Of a stretch of DNA of 64,000 bases, positions 1 through 12,129 are shown in pieces. A program made the translations under genes and the position numbers. Each line of letters begins with the position of its first letter. Position 1 is the first letter of the stretch. Source of the DNA: Phosphuga atrata (taxonomy: Eukaryota > Arthropoda > Insecta > Coleoptera > Silphidae). The DNA lies in assembly GCA_944588485.1 (NCBI GenBank), contig OX155895.1, positions 24,658,927 through 24,722,926 of the forward strand. Reading direction: 5' to 3'. The notes under the pieces were generated by a model. The model did no database searches. It was not told where the DNA came from and saw only the letters and a list, made by a program, of their open reading frames with translations.

Positions 1-285
1 CTGTAAACCAAATTAAGTTTTATTACCAGTGTATATTCCATTAAATTTGCTTAAATTTTAAATCTTAAATCTAGAACAATTTACCTTTGATGTTGCTGTA
101 AATCTATCTAAAATTTACAATTTTAAGTAATATTTTTTATTTTTTAGTAATATTTAATATTATTAAAATATTGGTGTGTTCGAAAAATAATTATTTTTTA
201 GTGTGTTTGGTTTTTCATGAAAATGTACAATTTTTAGTATATCAATATTTCATTTAACCCTAGAATGAGGCAGTGTCATTTATGA

Positions 286-654
286 TTGCAGCAGAGTACC
301 TGCTTTGATATGGATGGGTGTACTTTGGCCTACACTTGTAGTACCTTCCTATCCAGTGTTCCTCTTAACCATGATGTAGTTGTGAGTGTTCCATTTGATC
401 AATTTTCAGTTTCAGTCAGACACAAAGAGAAAGTTTCATCCGCACTTGTCCAACACAACACCGGCCATTGGATGGATTTCGGAAACTCAAGGACTCTTGT
501 ACAGATTAGGCACAAAATGTCACGGGTATACAGATTAGCCATAGAGATAGAAAAACGAGACTACTGCCTGAACACGATAAATGATTCCTTGCGACTCCCC
601 ACAGCATGGCGACCGATTATATCCACCCTCAAAATGCAATCCCAGACACCATAG
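286..654 (+). pseudogene. Penelope-like element C-terminal fragment
   Basis: A 122-codon frame whose second half resembles the segment after the GIY-YIG nuclease of Penelope-like retroelements: an N-T-G-H motif, a D-F-x-N-S-R stretch, an A-I-E-I-E-K helix, and an L-R-L...A-W-R-P tail. The reverse transcriptase and GIY-YIG core are absent, so this is a truncated remnant. Family recognition is from remembered family patterns, not from a search. No promoter or ATG context supports an expressed host gene. Confidence 0.45.
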
Positions 655-1846
655 ACACATATACGACCAACAAGCAAATAAACAAGCGATACAGTGTCCT
701 CATTGTACCCTAGGAGTGTTAACTTGCAACTACCATTTTTGGAGATGATGTCGACATCATAGATAGACCAATGATGCCAATCTCCCCGGGATCTCTACGT
801 CTAATCTTGTTGTATTTGTTCTTGTTATTATTTTCTGCTCAATTTCACGAATTGCTTGTTTCGAGAAAGTTTATTTTCAACTATTTTCACAAATCATGGA
901 ACTTTTTTGTGTGCAATTTGTTTTGTATTTTTGGGAATTATTGCCATATTACTACCATTACCATTACTACAAAAGTTAAGCAGTATTTTTTAATTTAAAA
1001 GCTAATTGAATTAACTGAATATTTAACATGTAAACTACATTTCCAGACGTTCAAGTTTTGGTCGTTAAGAGGCATGCGTGTATTGACAAGTTACATGCAT
1101 ACCTTCTTGAACAAGAGGCTTGCCAGAAGGCATAGAATATAGAACATATAGAATATTATCATGAGCAAGAAGTATTGTGGGACATTCTTAGAAAGGATTA
1201 TTTAAAAAGGATTTTTTTTAAGGATTAAATATAAAAATTAAAATGACCATGACCGAGGTTAAAAATAAAATGAAAAATTTACGCTCCTGTTTTTTTACTT
1301 TTTAAAAGAACGCGGAAAAGTTCTGAAAAAAAGTCCAAGAAGTGTATTTACCTTCAATTTGTTTTCCTTGACCTGGAAAGAACTTCCAGGGCTAAGACAA
1401 TCCAAAGTATGCTGGGATCTTTTGACCAGAAAAGAACAAAACCTGCCTGAAACTAAACAGGAACAAACTTAGAATTTTGACAGGGGTTTTGACGGGACAC
1501 TGCAGACGTGGAAAATAGTTTAAGTCCCGAAGCCTAGAGGAAGATGACAGTTGCAGATTCTGCAGCTCAGCAAAGGAAATCCCTATACATCTGCTCAGTG
1601 CAAAGCCTTGAGTCTAATGTACCATGGGGCCCACTGCTTGAACGAAGAGGAGTTGCCATCGATGAATCCCATAGAGATACTGAAATTCCTAAAGGAATCA
1701 AGACTAGAAGAGGCGCTCTAAAAGGATAAGTATACCAACGATTAGAGGAAGAGCGTGGAGTACAATAGATCTATAAAAGTCGCAGTACAAGTCACCATCG
1801 AATCTTCAATCTATCTGCCTATGTGTGCGTTTGTGTATGTGCATGT
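655..1846. other. no gene recognised
   Basis: AT-rich sequence with two short frames (771-998 and 1544-1729) that match nothing I recognise. The first is hydrophobic and Phe-rich, as expected for translated AT-rich DNA. Confidence 0.4.
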
Positions 1847-2285
1847 ACAGTAAAATTTTGATAATCCGGCACGTTTAGTAATCCTGCGCTCTGAGGATAC
1901 ACGTGTCTTTTTTTCCGCTGCTCCGCGCCGGCTGCAGCTAGCGCGTAGCTGAAAAAAGTCAAAAAAAGACACCATCCCGTATTCTTGGAAAAAAGTCTGG
2001 TCAACTGACAAAGCTAACTCCTCTTGTCTTCGGATTTTTACAAGAGCTTTCCAACAAACGTGAAGTAGATATTACGCTGACAAACGATGACATAGCTTGG
2101 CTTCAAGGAAAATTTTCATTTCTTTTCTGACGAAGAAATCTTCAGCCTAACTTGCTCCACGGATGACCATGAAGCTAACGATGACTTGATTGTTTGAACT
2201 CGGCTAACTGTAACAAACGGTGCCGCGTTCAACGCACTCAATGTTTGTATGGGCAGAAGAAAACGCCACCGCAAGTGATGAATTA
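1847..2285. mobile_element. pogo/Tigger-type terminal repeat and decayed interior
   Basis: At about 1847 the sequence reads CAGTAAAATTTTGATAATCC followed by GGCA, the typical start of a pogo/Tigger terminal inverted repeat. The next 400 bases hold no intact frame. The matching right end was not found, so the extent is approximate. Confidence 0.4.
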
Positions 2286-2464
2286 GGCCGAGACCGCACT
2301 ACGGTTTCTTCCTGCGAGCGGTAACCGCTATAACCGCGAAACCGCTCGAGAAAGAATGACTCGCGGGAAAAAAGCGCAAGTGAGGCCGCTTGTATTAGCT
2401 TACTTGAGTCAAAAAATCACGCGATTAAGAACCGCGGCGTTTTAGCCGTAGTGCGACCTAGGCC
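2286..2464. mobile_element. short MITE with ~20-bp inverted termini
   Basis: The left end reads GGCCGAGACCGCACTACGG. The right end, reverse-complemented, reads GGCCTAGGTCGCACTACGG, so the two pair almost perfectly. The interior is GC-richer than its surroundings. Termini of this kind (GGxC..CGCACTACGG) and size suggest a PIF/Harbinger-type MITE. No coding capacity. Confidence 0.55.
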
Positions 2465-2739
2465 ATAATGCGGAAAAGGTTGTAAGATTGGGTTTTTTCA
2501 TAAAATGTTTAAGGCAAAGAAACAAAAAGCAAAATTATTTTGTATAATAGTTTTTCAGTTATTTTTAATAATTATCTGTTCCAAGTTTGTACATAAGTTA
2601 TTTATAGAGAATCTGATCTTATGTAAGTTTTTTGAATTGCAAAATTCTAAAAAAAAATGAAAATAGCTCAATCTGAACTTTAAAAAGTTATAGTTAATAT
2701 TGCAAGTTTCGGAGGTGGTGCAGATGAAAAACGACGAAG

Positions 2740-3370
2740 TCAAATGATAAGAAGCTGTAGAACATTCTATGATTTAGTTAAATAACTACATACATTAGGT
2801 TTTAATCTATCAAGGAGTGCCATCTATCTTCGTCTTTTACCTAGGTGCTCATCTACAACTCAAGGAAAAAACACGTAGTTACAGTACCGGTCAAGTTATC
2901 TAGAGCAATGAATGATGAACACACAAGTCCTCCAGATGCTAAATTTTGTACTGCATCTATTCGTGATATCGAGGGTCTCACCTCAATTCTTGACCCAGCT
3001 CAAGTTTTCTTTTTGTCGCAAGACGACGAAGCATGTATACCGATTGGTAAAACTGCTGTAGAAAAACAAGCACCCTTTCTGATGCATATGGAGTATAGAG
3101 TCCGCTTGCCAGATCACGACTGGGTTGTAGCGGAAAAACATAAATTAATACCTTCCGTTTGCAGGTATTAAAATTACTCCTGAATGAATGGGCGAAGCGA
3201 AAGCAGTAATATACTGTGGACTAATATAAAGTGGACCTACGTACATTGCAATCAGATCAGGGAAACATTCTTCATCATCTGCACGCACTCGTATAGATTT
3301 TGAGCGCCTCGTGGAGTTGAAGCAATTTCAATCTTTAGCCAAAACCGATGATATTCGTGTGAGGTACTAG
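2740..3370 (+). pseudogene. broken transposon-type coding region, family not fixed
   Basis: A 108-codon frame (2845-3171) is preceded in a related frame by L-G-F-N-L-S-R-S and followed, after a frame break, by Y-I-A-I-R-S-G-K-H-S-S-S. The central part contains V-F-F-L-S-Q-D-D-E-A and M-E-Y-R-V-R-L-P-D-H-D-W. The F-L-S-Q-D-D block looks like the catalytic acidic region of a DDE/integrase-type enzyme, and sequences of this type recur in insect genomes as repeats. I could not name the superfamily. Frame breaks and stops show it is dead. Confidence 0.4.
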
Positions 3371-3659
3371 AGGACCCAATCATAATCCACGATTTAAACT
3401 AAATTATCATAAAAAATGCCTTACGTAATTTATGAACGGCCCATTATAACTGCATATTCATAAGTTTATGACTTATGCAACACAAACTCAGAGTATTATT
3501 TTCAAGATTAGAAATCGCTAAACAAAATGCCTTCCATATTGGTATAGTACACATATGGGCAAATGCTGATCTTCACTGAGTCAAGTGCGGCTTCCATCAA
3601 AGTTTTAGAGGCTCCGTGTCTTATTTACGACACATAGTTTTATTATAAAATTGAGACAA

Positions 3660-4375
3660 AATTACCATGTGAACTTCCATATTACAAGCAAAGAATTAAG
3701 AAATCACTGTTCTCAAATTCACCCATTACTTACAATATAAATAAATATAATTACAAGTACGATTTCGTTTCCTGCACTTTCGTGCCATGAGAGACCATGT
3801 GGGTTGTTAAAAAAGCAATATAGTCATTTTTAGCGACCCACATGGTCCCACATAGCACGTAAGTTCAGGAAACCAAACTGCTTTTAATGCACTTGCGCGC
3901 GAACCGTATTAGCCAGTCCTCACGTTAAAGAAAGCTGCTGATGGTCAAGTGACCACACGTCCCGATTTTGGCGGGACAGTCCCACTTTTTGGAAAACTGT
4001 CTCGCGTCCCGCCGATTTTTAAAAATGTCCCGCTTTTTAGAAAATATCTACATTTCTTATTTTAAATGTACTGTAATATATAATATAATATTTTTCCACA
4101 TATTCCCATAAAATCTTGTTTTTTAATGTCAACCAATGGAAATTTTTAATATCCTCGAATTGAAATGTCCATTCTCCAAGATATTTTTATTTATTACATT
4201 ATTATTATTTATCAGGTTATAGTATTTTTTAGCAACCCACATGGTCTCTCGTAGCACAAACGTGCAGGAAACCAAATTGTATTTGTAATTATATTTATTT
4301 ATTTTATAAGTCATGAGTAAATTAGAGAACAATGAAGTTGTGAAGTCAAAACATCGTTCACAGTTGACCAATCAA
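3660..4375. mobile_element. foldback element with long inverted arms and an inner hairpin
   Basis: Bases about 3700-3810 and 4240-4345 are inverted copies of one another, including the run TATAAATAAATATAATTAC and the GTTTCCTGCAC / GTGCAGGAAAC block. A second, smaller inverted pair (about 3768-3805 with 3838-3882) sits inside the left arm, so the left arm can also fold alone. The spacer at about 3945-4075 carries CCCGCC/GGCGGGA-rich sequence shared with the element ending near 26013. Confidence 0.6.
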
Positions 4376-4689
4376 CATCTTAGAGAATTTCTGCTAATAC
4401 ACAGCTTTAACTAATTTCACAACACATTTTAAAAATTTGACGAGATTGTTAGATTTTATTAGTAAATATATTTCTATGATACAGATGTCTGTTATATATA
4501 ATTTTTGTTATATTTCAATTCTATTGCTAAAATTTTGAAATAATTATTTTCTTTTTCATAGTTCTATTTTTATGTTTATATGTTATAACAAGTGCCATAT
4601 TGTTCCTATGTTTTTATATTGTGACTTCTGAAAATATGCAATTGTATTAAATAAAAAATTAAAAAATTGTGTATGGCTCTTTATCTTCT

Positions 4690-5720
4690 TCTTTAGGTGC
4701 CTTCTCCATTACTGAAGGTTGGCAACAATCATGGCAAATTCTGCACGATCTTGTGGCGCTCTGAACAATGAATCCAGACTAGTCCAGTCCCTTATGTCCT
4801 TTAACCAGGAGCACTTCCTTCGCCCTGGACCACGGTGCCCCTCTATCTTGCCCTCCATTATTAATTTTAGAAGGCTATATTTTGTATTTCTGAGGATATG
4901 TCCTAGGTCGATGTCTTACTTTTCTTCACAATAACCAATATCTCTCTGTCTCTGTCCATGCGTCTAAGAACCTCATTATTTGTGATATGTTCCGCCCAGG
5001 ATATTCTTGCGTTCTTCAAAAGATCCACATCTCAAACGCCTCTATTTTGTTCATAGTATTAATCTTCAACGTCCAAGCCTCAATACCATACAACAGTACC
5101 GAGTGAATGTAGCACTTAACTAACCTTAAACGTATCTTAATTTAAGGTTTAGGCTTCTCTCGCATAATACTTTTCTCATCTATAGGAAAGATGTTCTGGT
5201 TATTTCGATGCGTGTTCTTACCTTCAGATCTGGATCCAGGTCTTCGGTGATCCAGCTGCCCAAGTATTTAAATTTAGCGACCTGCTCTATTTTCTTATTG
5301 TATACTTGCAAATGGGCTTCTACTGCTAACCATTGTTTTCGTTTTGGCCGTATTTACTTTCAGCCTAAGCGCATCACCTTCTGCTATTATTTGGTTCATT
5401 AAACGTTGTAGGCCAGCAGCACTGTCTGCAAATATAGCCGTATCGTCCGCGTACCTGATGTTGTTCAATAGTTCACCATTGATCTTGATTCCATCCATAG
5501 AGTTTTCCAAGGCTTTTAGGAATATTTGTTCCGAGTAGATATGATATGAACAACAATGGTGATAGTACACAGCGCTGAAGTACTCCACGTTTAATAGGTA
5601 TGCGCTGGTAGTGACGTCCTCGAGTCTTACAGCAGCAGTCTGTGTTCGTATGGCTCTTAATAGAATATTTAAAACAGAATTACCGCTCCCTTAGGCCTCA
5701 TGTGCGCCCACCCCTGATAT
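4690..5720 (-). pseudogene. LINE reverse transcriptase fragment, RTE/Jockey-like
   Basis: The minus-strand frame at 5295-5588 contains the catalytic reverse transcriptase box I-R-Y-A-D-D-T-A-I-F and the following helix L-M-N-Q-I-I. Further downstream on the same strand, in broken frames, come Y-L-G-S-W-I-T-E-D, C-Y-I-H-S-V-L-L-Y-G-I-E-A-W and the terminal L-G-H-I-L-R-N type block, which is the usual order from palm to C-terminus in insect non-LTR elements. Frame breaks and missing endonuclease and fingers make it a 5'-truncated dead copy. Confidence 0.75.
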
Positions 5721-5975
5721 AGTATATTATAAGATATCGGAATGTACAACTAATACAAATTCGTCGTCAGTAAGGGAGTTTAAAAAGAAAATTATTAATA
5801 ATATGAATTATTAATAGCATGTGCTTTTTATAGCATGAAAGAAATCGTGAACTATTCTTTAGTCGTGATAGAGTTAGTTTATCATATTTCTAATATTTTT
5901 CGTATTGTATGTAACTTTTGATCATTTCTTTTTTAACGACGATCCATTCTATGAAAAATGTACATAGTACCAAAT

Positions 5976-6137
5976 AAATTTGAATAAGATAGTTGCGACC
6001 GCTACTATGTCGTAATCCATACTTACACTAAATTGATAAATTCACTATGTTATAACCACACTTAATATGTAAAAATATTATAACTTGAATCGTGTCAAAT
6101 GTTTAAATTTATATAACAGTGAATAACAAGTTATATA
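5976..6137. repeat. dispersed repeat E, partial copy
   Basis: Contains AGTTGCGACCGCTAC, the TAATCCATACTTACACT block and TTTAAATTTATATAACAGTG. The same blocks in the same order, or as inverted halves, occur near 13868-13935, 19205-19426, 33530-33690 and 51054-51345. The short palindromic design and lack of coding point to a non-autonomous element. Confidence 0.55.
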
Positions 6138-6139
6138 AT

Positions 6140-7385
6140 ATTTTTATCTACTGACACACCAAAATGATCACATTAATAAATACATTATTGTATGTGAAAG
6201 ATGCCATTATTAGAATCGTGTGTTAACGTATCCAAATCGTGCGTAAAAGTCCAATGTAAATCAAATGGAATTAATATAAATATTAAACGATTTCTGTTTA
6301 TTGTTACTATGGCAACAACTCGCGTCAGTAAACAAAATAGAAAAAAATAGACGTAGTGAAAATATATTTTCTAACGTATATTAAAATTGATTTATAAAAT
6401 TAATTTTTCTTATTTTTAATCAAGAAGTCTCGGCCTCTCAGCCTGGATTTATCTGGCTCTAATATAAGAAAACCTAACTATAATGTAATCTAGATTAAAT
6501 CTAGGCTAACCTAGATTACATCGAAGTAGGGTAAGGGGGCCTTGTAGACCCTCCACCTCCATTGATCTTGACAATACCGGTTTCTACTTCCGGCTTCGTT
6601 TTCCGTTTCAACTTCGGGTTTCGACTTCCGTTTCCGGTTCCTTACTCCCGGTTTTCCACAGATGTGAGTGTGCGGTCTATGTAGAGCCCCACGTGCGAGG
6701 TCTATGTAACCCCAGGTTGGGTGTGAGGTCTATGTACTCCCACGTGTGAGGTCTATGTAACCCCACGTTGGGTGTGAGGTCCGTTTTCGACTTCCATTTC
6801 CTGCTACTGTTTCCGGTTTGCACATCCGGTTTCACACATTCAGCCGCCCCATTTCCTGTTCGCGCACTGTGCGCGGAAAAATCACTGTGAGCGAATCAAA
6901 ATTCGGTGCGGGTGGGAAAATTCTAAATTTGACTCAGGCGGGAAAATTCAAAATCGAAACCGGAAGTCGAAACCGGAAGTGTCGAGGTCAGTGGAAGTGG
7001 AGGGTCTAGAAAGAACCATCTTTCCCTACTCATCGACAACGATCAAATAGTGTTCACGTTACTGTGCGTTACACTAGTTAGCAATTTTCTCCACGGAGGC
7101 GCTGAACGTTCTAACCATATTGTGTCAGTTATTTGAAGTATGTTGTCTGTGAAAATTACAATTTTTAAAATATTATCGGTAAGAAACAATTATTTTTTTG
7201 TAGATTCAACAGTATTTTAATATGCTTCGTAGATAAAATAATGTATGACACACTTGTGTGAAAGGTTTTTGTGCACTTATTGCGATTAAACCACTCGCCT
7301 TCGACGCTTTAAACTTCGCAACTCATGCACAAAAGCCCTTCTTCACACACTAGTATCATAAACTACAATTACATATTAAGTATTG
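6140..7385. repeat. dispersed repeat A, copy 1 (interrupted)
   Basis: Shares long stretches with 25375-25835 and 61755-62350, for example ATGTGAAAGATGCCATTATT, AATCGTGCGTAAAAGTCCAA and TTTCTTATTTTTAATCAAGAAG, a run of CCTAAC-type sequence, and at the far end TGCGATTAAACCACTCGCCT. It is split by a 506-bp MITE at 6525-7030. Copy 3 keeps the uninterrupted site. No coding frame of its own is recognised. Confidence 0.7.
6525..7030. mobile_element. 506-bp MITE with long TIRs and 6-bp target duplication
   Basis: The element begins AGTAGGG and ends CCCTACT. The termini pair imperfectly for about 75 bases, including TAGACCCTCCAC and the GG-TTTC-ACTTCCGG blocks. It is flanked on both sides by CATCGA (6519-6524 and 7031-7036), whereas repeat A copy 3 has a single CATCGA at 62090-62095. 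That empty-site comparison fixes the boundaries. The interior (about 6660-6785) carries a short tandem repeat built on GTGTGAGGTCTATGTA. Confidence 0.75.
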
Positions 7386-8290
7386 TTAAAAGATAGTGAA
7401 TTTATCAATTCAGTAGAAATAAATATTATTATTATTGATGCCAAATTTCTCATTAAATAATCTTTTTCCACATATATCTTTCGCCGTATTTTTATTAATA
7501 TTTCTATTAATAAGTGTTTTATTTCAGATATTTTAATAAGTTATTTTATTAATAAAGAGATAATTTGAGTTCACCATAAGTTTCTTGCGGCTCGCACAAG
7601 ATTTATTTATTTTTAGCTACCCCGTTTTCCAAATGGTTGCTCATCCTGATCTAGAAGAATGTTGGCTGGTTAAAAGTACAACTAAGGAGAGAAAAAAACG
7701 AAAATACTTTCCGAATAACTCAACATTTAGAAAACAACTAAGGACAAAAAAATCGCAATAACTTCCCGAACAATACAACATTTAGAAAATATCGAATCTA
7801 AACTCTAAAAAATTTAAAATTCTACTAGCGAAAATCAGTCGGAAATAACTATACATATTATCAATTCGACGTTACTTTGGCGTACAGTAATAATAATAAT
7901 TTTCGCTCATTTCAACTCATTATTACGTATGTGAACAATACAGTCTTCAGAACAGTCCGACACTGTATCTATGAACATTTCAATAACACTCAAGCTTTTA
8001 TTTGTTACAGCCGGATATTTTAACGGTATTTCTTTATAACTTATAAAACTTTATATAGTTTCAATTCAATTTCCCTTTTATCAGAAAATTTAACTTCAAC
8101 TAAACAAAACTGTTTTACGATTCAGATTTCATTAACAGAAAAAGTATTCAATCCCAGGTCAAGACTGATTTATAACAACAGAAGTAAACAGAAAAAAAGG
8201 TAAATGTGAGATCTCCCTGAACGGCGAACCAGCGACTCCAGCGGGGAGATAGATCTTCTTCATTCGGTTGGCTAAGTGGTAACATATAAA
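7386..8290. other. 3' flank of the most distal FLYWCH exon
   Basis: AT-rich, no coding frame recognised. A minus-strand AATAAA (plus-strand TTTATT at 7997-8002) lies 289 bases past the stop of the 8.6-kb exon and is the best polyadenylation candidate for that isoform. Confidence 0.4.
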
Positions 8291-8595
8291 TTATCCGTTT
8301 TTTTTAAATAGATCATATTCGACCTGTTTATATTTTAAAGTTGCAAATGGATTGATTATCTCGGGCGGATGCGAGTGTGTTCCGCTAATTCTATAAATAT
8401 CTTTGAACTTTGTCACAATTCTGGCTTTGCATCGCTTGTTATATTTGCGACATTTCCAAAATATTTTCCTCTTTTTCTCCCTTTTGTCCATGACGAAGCG
8501 ATAACTGCCGCATACTAATGTTGGGTTTCCTTGGTCAGTGAGGACGAACAAATAATCGTCCAGCTTAAACGACTTAATTTCAAATCCACCATAAT
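8291..8595 (-). CDS. alternative terminal exon, FLYWCH zinc finger (distal cassette)
   Basis: Reading from the acceptor TTATTTCAG, the exon opens with AT finishing a split codon and then runs 100 codons to TAA. The FLYWCH domain is complete: G-N-P-T-L-V-C-G-S-Y-R-F, I-F-W-K-C, second Cys in K-R-C-K-A-R, and H-S-H-P-P. FLYWCH fingers bind zinc through Cys2His2 and serve as DNA- or protein-binding modules at the C-terminus of BTB proteins such as Mod(mdg4). The tail E-I-I-N-P-F is shared in outline with the 13.1-kb exon and the 23.0-kb pseudo-exon, so these three are the closest relatives. No ATG is needed, because translation enters by splicing. The identity of the host gene is inferred; the domain and splice acceptor are seen. 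Confidence 0.85.
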
Positions 8596-9539
8596 CTGAA
8601 ATAATATGGATTAATAAGAATTTACGTTTTTATTAATAATACATTCTGAGTGCTAATTAGGTACTTAATATTAAATATTGGTTTCGTAGTTGAAAAAGAA
8701 TAATCTAGTCAGATTTTAAAATTTTAATTCATTCTTTATTATTTGTATTTTCAGTAACTTATAAAATATGAAATATTTACATTCAATTATCAAATGCAAA
8801 AAAATGTTTAAAAAACAATTTTGCAATCTCAATTTGATCATTGATAGTGTAAAACCTGTAAAACAGTAAATTTGATATACAGGCTTTGCGAACAGATTTA
8901 CGACTAGCTATGGGCAAATGTTCTGTAGCAATCTCTTTATAAACCGATCACATTTAGGAATAAAATAAAGCATTTACGAAAAACGAAAAAAGCAAAACTT
9001 ATAATTCTGATAATAAAAATAAGTCCGATTGAATCGGTAATCACTTTGCAATTAGATTGGATTTGTATGTTACGTAATTCGTTTTGTAGACCAATTCGCT
9101 TAACGACCTAGTCGTAAGAACGAAACTCGGTGAGGAGAAGTGAGGAGAACCTATATAAAAAGTATTAAATTCACGCAAGACTTAATACTCACCCTTAATT
9201 TTAATTCAATACTTACCCTTACAAAATATATTTATGCAAAATATTATCAAAAAATCACATTCCACCAAAAGAAAATTGAATTAAGTGTTTGTAAATGTTA
9301 TGCAAATGTTTAATTGTTTGTTATAATTTAATTGCTTATAAAAATTAATAACAAATTGAAAATTACGCTATTAGTTCCTATTCGTCCTTCGACACATGTT
9401 ATAACACATTTTGTGCATTTCTTGTCGCCAACTAAGAGAAACATAGTTTCCCATAGTTGATCCTTGTTATTATCGAGATTTGATGTATTTCTTGTCGCCA
9501 ACTGTAAACAGACGTTTGTCATCTTTTATTGTACCTACA
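8596..9539. other. intergenic or intronic AT-rich DNA
   Basis: No coding frame recognised. It contains the polypyrimidine tract of the 8.6-kb acceptor just above 8595 and otherwise low-complexity AT sequence. Confidence 0.35.
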
Positions 9540-10095
9540 TGTTACGGTAAAAGTACGTAGTTTGGAAAATGTACACATGTACCGGCATATGTAGACATAT
9601 ACCTTCTTGGTTGGTAAATGAAAGTTCAACTTACATTTACCAACTATTTCCCGCAAAAAGTGTACATATATGTATTATATATATATAATGTATAGAGGTT
9701 TTTAAAAACACCTAATATTTACTTTTTTGGACGTGATTAGTTTTCATAAATAATGAATTTTGAATTACAATAAAATAAATATAACGAATAAGGTATACAT
9801 AAGGTATTCTTACAATCTTCTTTTAAATAAATTATGTTCAAAACGTATTACTTGTTATTATGTATAATAAAAAAATATAAATTATTTCAAATACATTATA
9901 ACCTTAATATACAAGTATATTTTATTTCTGTTTATTAGTTTTAACTTTTACCTATATACGTTGGAAAATGTGAACTTTTACCGGTAAAAGTAGATATATG
10001 AAGCGGATATCAAATTTAAACTCACATTTACCTATCAAATTGGTAGATGTATTATACCTGTAAATGTTTGCCGATTTTGTACTTTTACCGTAACA
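9540..10095. mobile_element. MITE with 17-bp perfect terminal inverted repeats
   Basis: TGTTACGGTAAAAGTAC at 9540-9556 is the exact reverse complement of GTACTTTTACCGTAACA at 10079-10095. Further subterminal blocks (GGAAAATGT, TTTACC) are also mirrored. No coding frame. The flanks are AT-rich and do not allow a certain target duplication. Confidence 0.65.
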
Positions 10096-10497
10096 TATAT
10101 AAGAAATATATTTTATATTTATATCAGTTATAAATTTAAATTCAAACCATTTTTAGACTGGTTTTGAAACACAATTAGGATATAACACTTATTTCATTTC
10201 ACAAATTATTTGATCAGTTAAATTAATCTTTCCCGTTTCTAGATGTTCTCTTATAAAGGGTGTTTCTTTAGGAAGTTAAGGATTTAAATTGCAATAAAAC
10301 ACACAAAAAATATCCGAATGAGTCAATTCTTTTTTTAATTCGGTAGATAATTTTTTTCATTAATGATGAAAAACGATTTCGGGAAAATGGTCAATTTCTA
10401 AAGAATACGTTGGTCCGTTTCTAGAACATCGTGGTCAAACTCCTGCCTCAATAAATCGATCGTTTCCAAACAAACGTTTAACAAATGTGGAAACTAA

Positions 10498-11511
10498 ATG
10501 AGCCGTTTCTTTGAAAGTGGCCTGGTGGTGGGAAAGTCAACTTTTCAAAAATATCGAGTTAGCTACCTTAATAGTTAGATTTTTACTTGATCTTTTTATT
10601 CTGAAGTAACATATTACTAATATATCTAAAATTTTTAAGATTTTGTTACACAAAAATTTGCTGGATTAATGAAGTGATGCAAAGTTTATTTTGGAAGTGG
10701 CGTAGGTCCCATTGTAAGAGTTTCAACTCGATATGGAAATATGCAATAAAATGTTATGTGATCTCGTAAGAGCTTTATGTTTAATTAACAAAGCAGCGGT
10801 TGAATTATCAATGTGCAATGATTTTTTTTATAAACCGTTCCGTTAATGCATTCATACTGATCTCCGGATATAACATTGTTATTTTCAGCAATTCGTTAAC
10901 AATTTGTTTATAACATAAAAAATATATTGTTTATAACATAAAAAATATGAGTATATTAAAATATCCCAAGAGGAAACTTATGAATCTTCGAATATGAATT
11001 TCAATATGTAAATAAAAAAAAAATTAAAAAAAAAAAACGAGACCACTCACACACGTCAAATAATTAATAGTCATATAATTATTTTAAATGCCTCCCGCAT
11101 ACACAAACTGGAGAAGACTGAATAATATTTAATAAAACACTATTAATTGTAATGTAAAAATTATTTAACAACCGTTATTTAACTTTTTTGATGTTATAAC
11201 ATAAAAGTGTGTACTTACATTTATTTTGATTTCAAGGAAAATTTAGTTTGTAGTTTTCTTAAGAATTGGAAACGTGATTTAATTGATTTTGAAAGTGGCC
11301 CAAGTCCATTTAAAGCCATCAACAATATTAATTTCTTAAATAACGTTAATTATGCTAATAAGGATGATAAATTTGACACCCTTAGAAACACCAAAACATT
11401 ATTCAACTATGTTATCTGTTACCCATATTTTTCAATTTTATCCAACGCAAACCCTTCAATATCTCGATTCGAACATAAATGGAGTTAGACCACTTTCAAA
11501 ATAAACGGCTC
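10498..11511. mobile_element. candidate TIR element, ~1 kb
   Basis: TGAGCCGTTTCTTTGAAAGTGG at the left is mirrored at the right by CCACTTTCAAAATAAACGGCTCA. The interior includes a 93-codon plus-strand frame (11207-11488) that I do not recognise. The superfamily is undetermined. Confidence 0.4.
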
Positions 11512-11670
11512 AAATATCTATTGGATCAATGTTACATATTTTTTGCAAAATCATTCGTCTATAACGACCTCCATTCATTCTCACTCACTCCATACCATTT
11601 CTGGAAATGTCGCATAATAACAAAAGGGTGCCAATATAATTGCCCTGCTGATACCAGCATAAAATTCTAG
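11479..11670 (+). pseudogene. possible FLYWCH-like fragment on the opposite strand
   Basis: The frame contains Y-L-L-D-Q-C-Y-I-F-F and then H-F-W-K-C-R-I-I-T-K-G-C-Q, which matches the spacing of the first half of a FLYWCH finger (L....Y.F ... FWKC ... C). The following H-x-H-P is absent: a stop follows ten codons after the second Cys region, and no good acceptor precedes it. It may be a decayed opposite-strand cassette or chance. Confidence 0.25.
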
Positions 11671-12129
11671 AGAAAAATCCTCAACAATAGGCAAGAAGAT
11701 CGAGTAGTAAACAGAGTAACATTGATTTACGAAATAAAATTCCACAATTTGCATGCGACGTACCGATGCAAGTTTTTTTGCATGGAGAAATAAAAGTCTA
11801 AAGCTACACATCATCTTAAAGGGGATAATAACGTAAGCACAGTAACTTTAAGTAAGTTAACTTAAGATACTCCGTGAGCGCAAATCAGCCGTCAGCTTTA
11901 ACATAAACTGTCGTTGGAAAATTTGTAAACTAATGTAAACAAACCTACTAAAACAACACCTTTTATAACACGTGTTACAGATTATTTGAAACTTTTGAAA
12001 ACAATTGTAAAAATCTTACGAATTCTTTTGAAAATTATTTCAAGAGGTTATTAAACAAAAAATAATAATAATATATAAAATATAAGAATAAGCAATTTGT
12101 CTAATCTTATTAATTCAGACGTTTGTTAA

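Noticed and set aside
5295..5588. Possible host reverse transcriptase gene
   Set aside because: YADD box sits in a truncated LINE with broken frames on both sides.
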